64,000 nt of DNA from Bacteroidia bacterium (GCA_030430845.1 JAUIKE010000007.1:1-64000); one strand, 5' to 3'; shown: positions 1 to 10,228, counted from the stretch's first letter. Numbers and translations are program-made. Notes: generated by a model not told the origin, from the sequence alone.

Positions 1-61
1 AGAAAACAATGGAAATTGGCTTTGATAGTCTGGTTCTCCTCTCAACTGATGCTAAAATAAC

Positions 62-96
62 AACGGCCTGACGAAATTTTATTCCGTCAGGCCGTT
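62..96. terminator. Inverted repeat AACGGCCTGACG...CGTCAGGCCGTT, probable terminator
   Basis: 12-bp perfect arms, followed by a second small hairpin GCATCCC...GGGATGC. Confidence 0.6.
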
Positions 97-180
97 CATG
101 CATCCCTTTTCAGGGATGCCCTAAATAATTGAAAAGCCAGGCTTTATAAGTTGCTTCAAAAATAGGGGATGACTCGTGTT

Positions 181-999
181 TTAATCTTTTGAAACCTGCA
201 AGCGCTTCTTTTTATCCTTGGGCTGCATTAAATCCAGGATCATAATCTTTTGCCAGATCTTTCTGGACAATTCGTGCGAGAGCATTTCCACTTCATTGAC
301 GCTATTGAGTACCTGGCTATCCTGAAAGTATTGCACATGCAGGGCAGCCAGTTTGGAATTGATGGACAAAAGGTCGGTACAGAAATCGAGGTATCGAACC
401 AGCTGTTCGGGGGCCTGGAATCGGGGGTCATTATCTTCTTTGGGTTCCAGGATGTCATTGGGGTCTTTGGTCAATTGATGCATATCTACCACGTGGGCAA
501 AACTGCGAAGCCGGTGTAGAGAGTCGAGTGCCGCCCGGCGTTTGAGTCGACTTTCGAGGGTAGCGAGAAAGATGATACCGATGGTAAGGAAGATAAGCTC
601 ATTGGTGACGCTTTCAATTCCCTGCAGGGTTTCCATCAGGCCGTCCTGGCCGGTAGGAGAGATGGTTAAGGCCATATAAAAGACCCAGACGGCGATGCTG
701 ATGAGGCCTAAGATGCCAACAATGGTCAGGATACGCAGGGTCCAGATCGGCTGTTGTAGTTTTTTGACTAAGCGGATGATCGACTTTCCTACCTCGAATA
801 GCTCTTCGGATACTTTACCCAGGCCTGAGTCCGGGAAGTTTTTTTTGATTCGCTGTTCTATATCCTTCAAGGTGTTTTGGATATGGACAAAATTAAGCTC
901 GCTGTAATTGCCGGAAGGATATTTAACGGGTAAAAATCGTCTGGTCATATTGATGTTTTTCTGCTTAAATGGCTGAGCACTAAAATTACTCATTTCCAA
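181..999 (-). CDS. Hypothetical membrane protein with two predicted TM segments
   Basis: 272-aa ORF with hydrophobic segments (ILTIVGILGLISIAVWVFYMAL; ELIFLTIGIIFLATL). Confidence 0.7.
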   Translation of the reverse strand: MEMSNFSAQPFKQKNINMTRRFLPVKYPSGNYSELNFVHIQNTLKDIEQRIKKNFPDSGLGKVSEELFEVGKSIIRLVKKLQQPIWTLRILTIVGILGLISIAVWVFYMALTISPTGQDGLMETLQGIESVTNELIFLTIGIIFLATLESRLKRRAALDSLHRLRSFAHVVDMHQLTKDPNDILEPKEDNDPRFQAPEQLVRYLDFCTDLLSINSKLAALHVQYFQDSQVLNSVNEVEMLSHELSRKIWQKIMILDLMQPKDKKKRLQVSKD

Positions 1000-1275
1000 T
1001 TAAAGTACTACTGCTACTACAAGGCAAAGAGCAAATCGGTTGAGAGAAAGGTAGGTAAAAGCTAACTTTAGGTTAGGCTTTATAAGAAAAAAAAAATTAT
1101 ATCAGCATAAATAAAATATTTTACTTAATTTTATCGTTAGAAAAATGTCTGAAAAATGAAGATTAAACCAGGCACCCCAGAAAGAATCTATTTTAGCTTT
1201 GAGAGGCAAATTCAGTCTTCTCATTTTATTATGTGAAGCATGCCCTGAGAAAACGACTATTACCAGATAGTCATC

Positions 1276-1299
1276 CGGCCGCAGGTAAAACTGCGGCCG
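1276..1299. terminator. Rho-independent terminator-like hairpin
   Basis: CGGCCGCAG-gtaaaa-CTGCGGCCG followed by T8. Confidence 0.75.
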
Positions 1300-1305
1300 T
1301 TTTTT

Positions 1306-2622
1306 TTATCCTCTGGATAGCATCCACTTGAACAACTCCTTGAAAGTCACTTTTTTCCCATACATCAATATGCCAACCCGATAGATCCGTCCCGACAACC
1401 AAACAAAAAAAACAGACGTTAGCCCTACCACCAACACAGATAGGAGAATTTCCCAGAGTGGAGGATTAAAAGCCAGACGGGCCGGCATGACGATCGGCGC
1501 AAATAAAGGGAAAATGGATGAAAAGACGGCCAGACTTGAATTGGGGGCCTGAATAGCTTTCATCATGATATAGACAGCCAAAATGACTGGAATGGTGATC
1601 GGAATAGTCAGGCTTTGCCCTTCCCCCAGATCGTCCCCCATAGCTGAACCGACGGCTGCGAATAAAGAGGAATACAGGAAATATCCGCCGAGGAAATAGA
1701 AAATGAAGAGAGGTAAGATGACCCACCAATTGATATTGGCAATTTCAGTGTAGGCCAGGGCCATTAACATCTCCATATCTTCGGGGTCTATTCTGGCATC
1801 GGCATCCAATTCAGGTATAGAGCTGTTAAAACCAAAGAATAGGTTAACCAAAAAGCTGATCAATGGAATCAAAATGGCCCAAACGGCTACCTGAGTGAGC
1901 CCAACACCTCCTACTCCTATAATCTTGCCCAGCATCAATTGAAAAGGTTTGACCGAGGAGATCATTACTTCCACGATTCTGTTGGTTTTTTCTTCCATAA
2001 CCGACCGCATGATCATCATGCCGTAAATAAAGATGGTCAGATACATAGTGAAGCCCATAATTCCGCCGATAGCAGCCGAAATGGCTCCTGTTAGCTGACT
2101 TGCATCCTCACCGTCTTCTTCGAGCGGTTCGGGTTCCAGTACTACGCGAGTTTCAAGTGCTTCGAGGCGTTCTTTATCGAAGGCCAGCTGTTCTATTTTG
2201 TAATCCCGTATGAGTCGGCTAACTTTTTCCTGAATTTGGAATTGGATGTCCAGCGGCAACTGCTCTTCGGCATAGTAATAGATGGTTTGGTTGCGGTCCA
2301 TCACATCCTGAAGCGGCGGGATCTGTAAAATTCCGACAAATTCTTTGCGCTTCACAGCAACCCGGGCACTATCCAGAGAGTAAGGAACCTGCTTAAAAAA
2401 GAGTCTTTTCTCGTCTTTCATTTGGCGTTTTTCAGCCAATATGCCTCCTTCATCGATAACGGCTACGACCATCTCATCGTCGCTCTCATAACTGAATATG
2501 AAGCCCACCACGATAAAGAAGACGGCAAAGGCCAGCGGGGTCAGCAGGGTCGCCAAAATGAAGGATCGCCGGGTGACCCGGGTCAGGTATTCTCTGCGTA
2601 TGATGAGGAGGAGTTTGTTCAT
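1306..2622 (-). CDS. ABC transporter permease (ABC-2/NatB type)
   Basis: 438-aa multi-TM ORF, N-terminal RREYLTRVTRRSFILATLLTPLAF, adjacent to an ATPase gene. Confidence 0.85.
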   Translation of the reverse strand: MNKLLLIIRREYLTRVTRRSFILATLLTPLAFAVFFIVVGFIFSYESDDEMVVAVIDEGGILAEKRQMKDEKRLFFKQVPYSLDSARVAVKRKEFVGILQIPPLQDVMDRNQTIYYYAEEQLPLDIQFQIQEKVSRLIRDYKIEQLAFDKERLEALETRVVLEPEPLEEDGEDASQLTGAISAAIGGIMGFTMYLTIFIYGMMIMRSVMEEKTNRIVEVMISSVKPFQLMLGKIIGVGGVGLTQVAVWAILIPLISFLVNLFFGFNSSIPELDADARIDPEDMEMLMALAYTEIANINWWVILPLFIFYFLGGYFLYSSLFAAVGSAMGDDLGEGQSLTIPITIPVILAVYIMMKAIQAPNSSLAVFSSIFPLFAPIVMPARLAFNPPLWEILLSVLVVGLTSVFFVWLSGRIYRVGILMYGKKVTFKELFKWMLSRG

Positions 2623-2668
2623 TTTTTAATATATGTTATTTTTTTTATTTGAATTTTTAAAATCTGTT

Positions 2669-2709
2669 CGTTAGTGACCTGGTGACTTGGAGTCACCAGG
2701 TCACTAACG
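2669..2709. terminator. Perfect 19-bp stem hairpin between ATPase and permease genes
   Basis: CGTTAGTGACCTGGTGACT-tgg-AGTCACCAGGTCACTAACG. Confidence 0.6.
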
Positions 2710-2917
2710 CAAGCTCCGCAAAATTTTATTTGGGCGCAAATTGCTGTCCGGAATTGTCCGCTTTTGTCCTATTTTGCAAGGTTTTGCAAGGTTTTCTTTA
2801 TGGATTTTTTAAGCCTGCCCGTACGTCCTTTGTCTGCCCTTTCAAGAAAGCAATTGTGACTGAGTACCTGCTCGACCCGATGGCTCAGTATGCCTTTGAT
2901 CAGGAATAACGCCCCCT

Positions 2918-3811
2918 TCACGACTCCACTTGCCGGATGAAGATCTCGTTCAGCGAAGGGAAAATTTCATTGAACGAAAGAATCTTCACCCCCTCGTTTA
3001 AAAACTGATTTAGCAACACATTAGAGTCCTGGCCTTCTTCGAGCTGGATGCGGATCCTGTTCGGCGCCTTTTCAATGATAGATAGGTCCGTTTCCACAGA
3101 TTCCGGAATGCGGCCGTCGAATTCGAGCTGAAAAATATTTTGCTTATAGGTATTCTTGATATCACTGACCCTGCCCTCCAGTACATTTTGACCCTTATTG
3201 ATCAGTACGATGTGCTCGCAGATCTCCTCCACCTGCTCCATGCGGTGTGTAGAAAAAATAATGCTGGTGCCTTTTTCTTGCAACTTCCGAATTTCCGATT
3301 TTATTAAATTAGTGTTAATGGGGTCCAGGCCGGAAAAGGGCTCGTCGAGGATGAGCAATTCAGGTTCATGAACAACCGTTGAGATGAACTGGATCTTTTG
3401 CTGCATCCCTTTAGAAAGTTCATTTACTTTCTTGGACCACCAGTCGGTTATCTCGAATTTTTCGAGCCAGTAATCGATGGATTCCTTGGCTTGGGATTTG
3501 CTCAGGCCTTTTAATCTGGCCAAATAAATCAGATGGTCCCCTACTTTCATTTTCTTATATAGTCCGCGTTCTTCAGGCATATACCCGATCCGGGAAGGAT
3601 GCTTATGGTTGAGGAGGTCTCCCTTGAAGAAAATCCGGCCGCTATCAGCTCTGATAATAGTGGTTATAATGCGGATGAGGGTAGTTTTTCCGGCTCCATT
3701 GGGACCCAGTAAGCCAAAAATACTGCCTTCCGGCACCTCAAAACTGACACTATCCACTGCCAGATGCTTTTCATATGCCTTGACTACCTCTTCCAGGTTT
3801 AGAACTATCAT
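2918..3811 (-). CDS. ABC transporter ATP-binding protein (NatA type)
   Basis: Walker A GPNGAGKTT, signature LSKGMQQK, Walker B LLILDEPFSGLD. Confidence 0.93.
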   Translation of the reverse strand: MIVLNLEEVVKAYEKHLAVDSVSFEVPEGSIFGLLGPNGAGKTTLIRIITTIIRADSGRIFFKGDLLNHKHPSRIGYMPEERGLYKKMKVGDHLIYLARLKGLSKSQAKESIDYWLEKFEITDWWSKKVNELSKGMQQKIQFISTVVHEPELLILDEPFSGLDPINTNLIKSEIRKLQEKGTSIIFSTHRMEQVEEICEHIVLINKGQNVLEGRVSDIKNTYKQNIFQLEFDGRIPESVETDLSIIEKAPNRIRIQLEEGQDSNVLLNQFLNEGVKILSFNEIFPSLNEIFIRQVES

Positions 3812-4133
3812 AGTTGGTTGTTCGTTTTTTAAGAGTGGAACACAATTTAAGAGAAAAAAATGCTAAATTAATGATGTTTCGACCTATGCAAACTACTTTC
3901 AACTAATGCCCCCATTTTATAGACGGCCGTTCAGTAAAGGGTATATGGAGAGCGATCAAGAGTTGAAGAAAGTCGGTGATGGGCTAAGGGAAGTAAATAA
4001 GGCCGATAAAAAATAATCCAAAGCATCATTACCGAAATGTGACTTCCATCCTTCTTTCGCGTCTTAATGATTGGATTATGTTTGCTAAACAGGCAGACCT
4101 AATTAGCTTGGTTAACAAAACTAAATTTATACT

Positions 4134-5177
4134 ATGAAAAACCTATTATTCCTTTTTGTCATGCTTCTGGTGGTTTCTGTAAGCCTGGAGGCCCAGAGTA
4201 ATCAGGAGAAAAAAGAGGAGAAGAAAGAGAAAACGCAGTGGGTGATTAAAGGAGCGAAGGTATTTAACAGTAAAGCCGAAGCTCAACCCATGCAAGTCAA
4301 TAAACCTGTTCAGGCAAATACTCAAACGCAGTTGCAGCCGCGTACGCCTGTGCAGCCCAATACACAGACTCAGCAAATCCAGCAGCCACAGACTCAGACT
4401 CAGGCCCGGACACCTCAAACAAGGCCAACTGCCCGTATCATCAGTGCGCCTCAAAATAATACGTACCAGCCTCAGACGAGAACTTACAACACGAATACTT
4501 ATGAGCCTCAGGTTCAAACCTACAACAACTACAGCAATACAGGCTACCAAATGGAAATGAAATCAATGGCCGTTATGGAAGCTCAGGAATATATGAACCA
4601 GGGGACTCACAATGCATTGGTAGTTGAAATCGAAGGAGCCGATGCCAAAGTTGCCGAAAAAGTATGGTCCGACTTCGTAAAGGACAATTATGGTACCCGT
4701 GTCAAAAAAGTGAAAAAATCCGACGATTCAATAGCGGAAGGCGTTAATGTCGGAATCGTCGGCGCAGGAGGAGGCGTCAACCTATACTCACGCGCAGAAG
4801 ATCGAGGGCGCGCGGCCAAGTTTATGGTTTGGATGGATGTGGGCAACGACTATTTGTCCTCCGGTTCTTATCCGACCTGGTATAACACAGCCGAAAATAT
4901 GATGTACGAGTATAAGCTGGAGGTGAAAAGAGAATTGGTCAGAGAAGAATTAAAGGATGAAGAGAAAAACCTCAAAAAACTTCAGGCTGATCTGAAAAAA
5001 CTCAAAAGTCTGCAGGATCGCTATCATAAAGCCATCGAAGATTCCTACAAAAGGATTCAAAAAGCAGAATCGGACATCGCACAAAACGAATCTGAACAGC
5101 AGGGAATGGTGCAGGAAATTGAACAGCAAATGATGCTGATCCAACAGGTCATGGATAGATTGAATTCCATACAATAA
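4134..5177 (+). CDS. Hypothetical secreted protein with Q/T/P-rich linker and C-terminal coiled coil
   Basis: Signal peptide-like N-terminus; QTQTQ-rich tract; heptad-like C-terminus. Confidence 0.75.
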   Translation: MKNLLFLFVMLLVVSVSLEAQSNQEKKEEKKEKTQWVIKGAKVFNSKAEAQPMQVNKPVQANTQTQLQPRTPVQPNTQTQQIQQPQTQTQARTPQTRPTARIISAPQNNTYQPQTRTYNTNTYEPQVQTYNNYSNTGYQMEMKSMAVMEAQEYMNQGTHNALVVEIEGADAKVAEKVWSDFVKDNYGTRVKKVKKSDDSIAEGVNVGIVGAGGGVNLYSRAEDRGRAAKFMVWMDVGNDYLSSGSYPTWYNTAENMMYEYKLEVKRELVREELKDEEKNLKKLQADLKKLKSLQDRYHKAIEDSYKRIQKAESDIAQNESEQQGMVQEIEQQMMLIQQVMDRLNSIQ

Positions 5178-5178
5178 A

Positions 5179-5213
5179 AAAATAAGGGGTGGCCGTCGGC
5201 CACCCCTTATTTT
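5179..5213. terminator. Rho-independent terminator
   Basis: AAAATAAGGGGTGGCC-gtc-GGCCACCCCTTATTTT directly after the stop codon at 5177. Confidence 0.85.
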
Positions 5214-5610
5214 AAAGAAACAGTTGCGTGAAGAATTTTTTATAAAAATTTATTCACATTTTATCCCCTAAACCGGTTTTACATTTTTTAGTATTGAATT
5301 CACAGGGGATTTTTAATTGATAATTAACTAGTAGGATTGACCTCCTCACAAAGCAATGAGCACCAAGCGCTAAACTCATTACAATGAATTAACATCCCTT
5401 CTCCGAAGTGAGGCTTGCTTACATCTCATTGACATGCTTTTAACATTCAATTCATAATAGACTGGCTTTTCCACATTATACACTTCTTTTTTCCACATTT
5501 GTTCACTACTATTGCGCAGCCTTAACCAGACTATAATGCGGTTTATCCTTTTTTTTTGTGCTAAAAAAGGTATATTTTAGTTAGCGATCGAGTAATAAAA
5601 CCAGGGGAAT

Positions 5611-8412
5611 ATGGCGGAACAAAATCCTTCAAAAAAGACGGGCAAGCAGTATAAGACGGGCAACCTCCAAAAAAGAGAGGATTTGTCGGATTTTGTATTT
5701 GGTAAGGTACCTCCTCAGGCCGTTCCTTTAGAAGAGGCCGTACTAGGGGCTATCATGCTGGAAAAAGATGCGCTAACGGTTGTACTGGATATCCTCCGAC
5801 CCCAGAGTTTTTATACAGATGCCCACCAACTGATCTATAAGGCTATGATGCGGCTGTTCGAGAAGTCGCACCCAATCGATATGCTGACGGTTACCGAAGA
5901 GCTGAAAAAGTCGGGCGAGCTGGACGCTGCAGGCGGCGCTTACTACCTGGTAGAACTAACCAACAAAGTGGCCTCGGCAGCCAATATCGAATATCATGCC
6001 CGGATCATCGCTCAGAAATTTATCCAGCGGGAGCTCATTCAGGTTTCTTCCAAGATCATTAAATCCTCTTTTGAGGATACGACCGATGTATTCCAACTAC
6101 TCGACGATGCGGAGCAGGGCCTGTTTGCCATCGCCCAGCAGAATATGTCGCGGGCCATCGACAGCATGAGCAGCCTGGCCAGTAAGATCATCAAGCAACT
6201 CGAAGAACTTAAGGATCGCGAGGATGGCCTGACCGGCGTCCCATCCGGCTTTACCGACCTCGACCGCCTGACTTCCGGCTGGCAGCCTTCCGACCTGGTC
6301 ATCATCGCGGCTCGTCCGGGTATGGGGAAAACGAGTTTCGTCTTGTCTTTAGCCAAAAATGCGGCCCTGGATTTCAAAAAAGGAGTGGCGATTTTTTCCT
6401 TGGAGATGTCCAGCGTACAGCTGGCACAGCGTATCGTGAGTATGGATGCGGAAATATCAGGGCATAAAATGCGGAACGGACAGCTGGAAGATTACGAATG
6501 GCAACAATTGCATTCCTCCATCGAGAAAATTTCCGAAGCGCCTATTTTTATTGATGATACGCCGGGTATCAATGTTTTTGAACTGCGTGCCAAGTGCCGC
6601 CGTTTGAAGATGCAGCACGACATCCAGTTGGTGATCATCGATTACCTCCAACTTATGAGCGGCGGTTCGGATAACCAGCGGGGCAATCGCGAGCAGGAGG
6701 TCAGTGCCATCTCCCGGGCTTTGAAAGGTCTGGCCAAGGAGTTGAATGTGCCGGTACTGGCCCTCTCACAGCTGAGCCGGGCAGTGGAGATTAGAGGAGG
6801 AAGTAAGCGGCCACAGTTGTCGGACCTAAGGGAATCTGGTTGTCTGACAGGTGACACACTTATTCAAGATGCCAAAAGTGGTAAAAGGTATACGATAAAG
6901 GAATTAGCTGAAAGGACGGAACAAATACCTATTTATGTTCTGGGAGTTGATAAACAATATAAGATCAAGCCCAGAAAAATGGTAAAAGCCTTTTATAGCG
7001 GAGAAAAACAGGTTTTTGAGCTAATTACCAAATCTGGACGCCGCATAAAGGCAAGCGCCAACCATCCCTTTTTGAAGCTAGAAGGGTGGACAGCGTTGGA
7101 GGAGTTGATGGTAGGGGATAAGGTTGCTATTCCTAGGGAAATAAAAATTTCTGAATCAGAAAATCTTTTATCAGATGATGAGCTTACTTTATTAGCTCAC
7201 TTAATTGGAGATGGTTGTATTTTGCCTAAGCAACCTTACCATTATACTAGCGCTGACAAAAATAATATTGAAGCGGTTAGTATCGCAGCAGAGAGATTGT
7301 TTGACCTTAAAACCAAAGTAGTTCCCCAGGAAAATTGGTATCATATTTATTTGAAATCTCCTTATCACTTAACAAAAGGGAGAAAGCACCCGATTAGTAA
7401 TTGGTATGAACAGTTAGGAATAGAAAGGGTAAGATCCTACGCAAAGGTTATTCCTAATGGAGTTTTCCAATGCTCAAATGAAAAAATTGCTTTGTTTCTG
7501 AGGCACCTTTGGGCAACTGATGGTAATTTAAGTTGGAAAAAGCTAGATGGGAGAAAGCCTGCTGGAGCAATTTATTATGGAACAAGTAGTGAACAACTTG
7601 CTTCCCAAATTCAACACCTTCTAATTCGATTAGGCATTTTATCTAAGATAATTAAAGTGAAGCAGGGTAAATACAGGCCTATGTTCCAGGTGCAAATCTA
7701 CGGAGCCAGAAATCAGCAGAATTTTATTCATCAAGTTGGCTGTTTTGGTAAACGAGGATATATATCATCAGATTTGATAATGGCATTGGGGGAAATTCAA
7801 GGAAACCCTAATGTTGATGTTTGGCCAAAAGAAATTTGGAATAAAATTATAGAACCTTCTAGGAAAGCAAAAAATATCAGCTGGAGAGGGTTTTATAAAG
7901 AATTGGGACTTTCTTATTCTAGTTCTGTTAAAAAGAACGGTGTATCTATAGGCCGACTAAAACGGTTTAATCAAGTTTTACAGAGTAAGGAAATTCAAAG
8001 CTGTATTGAATCAGATATCATTTGGGACGAAATAAACGAAATCATCCCACTAGGTATTGAACCAGTATACGATGCAACTGTCGAAGACGTCCATAATTTC
8101 GTAGCCAACGATATCATTGTCCATAACTCCATCGAACAGGACGCTGACCAGGTAGCCTTCATCTATCGCCCGGAATACTACGATATTCTGGAAGATGAAG
8201 AAGGCATGTCCCTCAAAGGAATAGGAGAAATCATCATGGCCAAGAACCGACATGGTAAACTGGATACTATCCGGATGAAGTTCACCGCCGAGTTCGCCCG
8301 CTTCTCTGATCTGGAGGACCGCGCCTTCGATGACCTGCCGGATGATACCTTTACCAACACAACTATCACGATGCCCTCAAAGATCAATGAGGATGAAGAC
8401 ATACCTTTTTAA
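5611..8412 (+). CDS. dnaB: Replicative DNA helicase DnaB containing an intein
   Basis: DnaB N- and C-exteins (AARPGMGKTSF, SDLRESG | SIEQDADQVAFIYRPEYY) interrupted in frame by an intein. Confidence 0.97.
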   Translation: MAEQNPSKKTGKQYKTGNLQKREDLSDFVFGKVPPQAVPLEEAVLGAIMLEKDALTVVLDILRPQSFYTDAHQLIYKAMMRLFEKSHPIDMLTVTEELKKSGELDAAGGAYYLVELTNKVASAANIEYHARIIAQKFIQRELIQVSSKIIKSSFEDTTDVFQLLDDAEQGLFAIAQQNMSRAIDSMSSLASKIIKQLEELKDREDGLTGVPSGFTDLDRLTSGWQPSDLVIIAARPGMGKTSFVLSLAKNAALDFKKGVAIFSLEMSSVQLAQRIVSMDAEISGHKMRNGQLEDYEWQQLHSSIEKISEAPIFIDDTPGINVFELRAKCRRLKMQHDIQLVIIDYLQLMSGGSDNQRGNREQEVSAISRALKGLAKELNVPVLALSQLSRAVEIRGGSKRPQLSDLRESGCLTGDTLIQDAKSGKRYTIKELAERTEQIPIYVLGVDKQYKIKPRKMVKAFYSGEKQVFELITKSGRRIKASANHPFLKLEGWTALEELMVGDKVAIPREIKISESENLLSDDELTLLAHLIGDGCILPKQPYHYTSADKNNIEAVSIAAERLFDLKTKVVPQENWYHIYLKSPYHLTKGRKHPISNWYEQLGIERVRSYAKVIPNGVFQCSNEKIALFLRHLWATDGNLSWKKLDGRKPAGAIYYGTSSEQLASQIQHLLIRLGILSKIIKVKQGKYRPMFQVQIYGARNQQNFIHQVGCFGKRGYISSDLIMALGEIQGNPNVDVWPKEIWNKIIEPSRKAKNISWRGFYKELGLSYSSSVKKNGVSIGRLKRFNQVLQSKEIQSCIESDIIWDEINEIIPLGIEPVYDATVEDVHNFVANDIIVHNSIEQDADQVAFIYRPEYYDILEDEEGMSLKGIGEIIMAKNRHGKLDTIRMKFTAEFARFSDLEDRAFDDLPDDTFTNTTITMPSKINEDEDIPF
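6841..8127 (+). mobile_element. DnaB intein (429 aa) with a LAGLIDADG-type endonuclease domain
   Basis: Starts CLTGDTLI, ends VEDVHNFVANDIIVHN|S; B-block KASANHPFL; endonuclease motifs LLAHLIGDG and LRHLWATDG. Confidence 0.95.
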
Positions 8413-8467
8413 ATTCCAAAGCTTAATCAATTGCCCGCTTTGCAGATAATTTATTAAGCTTTGGAAT
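8413..8467. terminator. Inverted repeat downstream of dnaB
   Basis: ATTCCAAAGCTTAAT...ATTAAGCTTTGGAAT beginning immediately after the dnaB stop. Confidence 0.6.
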
Positions 8468-8481
8468 AATTAACTAACTAT

Positions 8482-9189
8482 ATGAGATTGAACCAATATA
8501 TTGCCCATAGCGGCCAATGTACCCGCCGACAGGCCGGAGAGTTTGTGAAGAAGGGACAAGTAAAAGTGAACGGCCAGGTAGAAACCAATCCCGGCTATCA
8601 GATACAAGAGGGAGATGAAGTCACCTTTAAGGGCGAAATCGTTAGCCCTCAGGAGAAAAAGGTGTATTACTTATTCAATAAGCCGAAAAATACCAGTACG
8701 ACTTCACATAAAACAAAAAACGAGCGTAAAACCGTTTATGAACTGATCCGGAACAAGGTGCCTGAAAAGGTCTATCCCATTGAGCAGATGGATGCTGCCT
8801 CTACCGGCCTGCTTATCCTTACCAATGATAAAGCATTGAAAGAGCGCCTCACGCATCCGTTGCATGAAGTGAAGATGATGTACCAGCTTCAGCTGGAAAA
8901 AGAGATTGAAGAAACTGCTTTTGAAAAAATCCTGAAAGCGGCAAAAGATTCCGATCAATTGATCCTGAAAAGTTTAACTCATCTTGAAGATTTACCCAAG
9001 AATGAAGTAGGAGTCGATCTGCGCAGAGGAAGCGACCTCGCTTTGAAGAAGTTGTTTGAAAAATCAGGATATAAAGTGTTGCGATTAGATCGCCTTACTT
9101 ACGGCGGACTGACTAAAAAGGATCTGCCCCGTGGTTTTGTACGGCCTTTGAAAGAAAAGGAAGTGGTTTGGTTAAAACACTTCTTATAA
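8482..9189 (+). CDS. Pseudouridine synthase, RsuA/RluB/RluF family (divergent active-site motif)
   Basis: N-terminal S4 domain (MRLNQYIAHSGQCTRRQAGEFVKKGQVKVNG), LFNKPK, MDAASTGLLILTND. Confidence 0.85.
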   Translation: MRLNQYIAHSGQCTRRQAGEFVKKGQVKVNGQVETNPGYQIQEGDEVTFKGEIVSPQEKKVYYLFNKPKNTSTTSHKTKNERKTVYELIRNKVPEKVYPIEQMDAASTGLLILTNDKALKERLTHPLHEVKMMYQLQLEKEIEETAFEKILKAAKDSDQLILKSLTHLEDLPKNEVGVDLRRGSDLALKKLFEKSGYKVLRLDRLTYGGLTKKDLPRGFVRPLKEKEVVWLKHFL

Positions 9190-9594
9190 AAAACGTTTTT
9201 CAAACACAAAGCGCTTCAAGTAGAAGTTATAAAAGAACACGATGCCCACTGCGCACAACTTAGTGATCAACTGCTTGCTTTGGAAAAACGGAAGCAAGTT
9301 TAATGAGTAAATGATACCGGTACTGAGTAGTAAGCCTCCCAGGGAAACCAGCATAGACAGCCAGAAAGCATGAGATAATTTGCGTTGCAAGTCAAATACA
9401 AAGCGCTTTTGAAGGATAAAATTGATGATGACTGCGATAGAATAAGCAATGACCTCTGAGGGCACCGGCGGCAGTACTTTATTAACCAGCACCATGTAGA
9501 TGCCGATGTTAACCGAAGTGGCCACCAGGCTCGACAAGGCGAACTTGGCCTTTAGCAAAAACAATTCACGGAAGCGTTCCCACAGTTTTCTCAT
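9184..9594 (-). CDS. GtrA family protein
   Basis: 136-aa, four hydrophobic segments, KFALSSLVATSVNIGIYMVL...INFILQKRFVF. Confidence 0.8.
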   Translation of the reverse strand: MRKLWERFRELFLLKAKFALSSLVATSVNIGIYMVLVNKVLPPVPSEVIAYSIAVIINFILQKRFVFDLQRKLSHAFWLSMLVSLGGLLLSTGIIYSLNLLPFFQSKQLITKLCAVGIVFFYNFYLKRFVFEKRFL

Positions 9595-10130
9595 TCGGCC
9601 GATCTTTCTTTTTCAAAAAAATCAAGTATCTCTTTCCAGTTATTGACCCTGGTGAAGCGCGTTTCATGGACGTTGTGAGAAGCGGTATACAATAGTCCCT
9701 TTCCCTGAAAAGTCTCCAGGTTGTAAGCATGATCATCGATCATGTAATCGGCATTAAAAATGCTTTTATCACCGCAAAAAATGAATTGTTTCCAATGGAT
9801 AAACGGGAAGTGCTCCCGCAGCCAATCATACTTATCCTCAAAAGAGTTTCTGAATTCCTGAGCTGCCGTGGTAATGTACACATCATAATGCTCCATCAAG
9901 GCTTTAACGCCTTCCTGGCTGCCCTCAATAACAGGGAGGTCTCTAAAAAAACCTTTGTCAAAAAGATGACTTCGAATAGCGATAGCATCTTCTTCCAGTT
10001 CATAGAACTTTTTCCCCCAATACGCTTCTTTTTTTGGCCTGCGGCCGTACATTTCTTCAAAGATATCTAAATATTTGGCCAATACATTAGCAATGACCTG
10101 GTCCATATCAAGAGCGATTCGTTTCTTCAT
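9591..10130 (-). CDS. 5'(3')-deoxyribonucleotidase-like HAD hydrolase (start revised to MKKRIALDMDQV)
   Basis: DMDQVIANV HAD motif, FCGDKSIFNADYMIDDH; the upstream part of the listed ORF overlaps a hairpin. Confidence 0.85.
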   Translation of the reverse strand: MKKRIALDMDQVIANVLAKYLDIFEEMYGRRPKKEAYWGKKFYELEEDAIAIRSHLFDKGFFRDLPVIEGSQEGVKALMEHYDVYITTAAQEFRNSFEDKYDWLREHFPFIHWKQFIFCGDKSIFNADYMIDDHAYNLETFQGKGLLYTASHNVHETRFTRVNNWKEILDFFEKERSAE

Positions 10131-10205
10131 GATAGCAGTTGGTTCCTGGTTTTTTGGATGGCCTCGCAAAGGTAATAAGTAACAGAAGAATTTTAAACTA
10201 AATAA

Positions 10206-10228
10206 GGGAGGTGAGTATCCCACCTCCC
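10206..10228. terminator. Hairpin GGGAGGTG...CACCTCCC
   Basis: 8-bp perfect arms in the intergenic region between two minus-strand genes. Confidence 0.5.

Noticed and set aside
4146-4550. Antisense 134-aa ORF opposite the Q/T-rich protein
   Set aside because: Fully overlaps a better-supported CDS; composition reflects the complement of CAG/CAA-rich codons.
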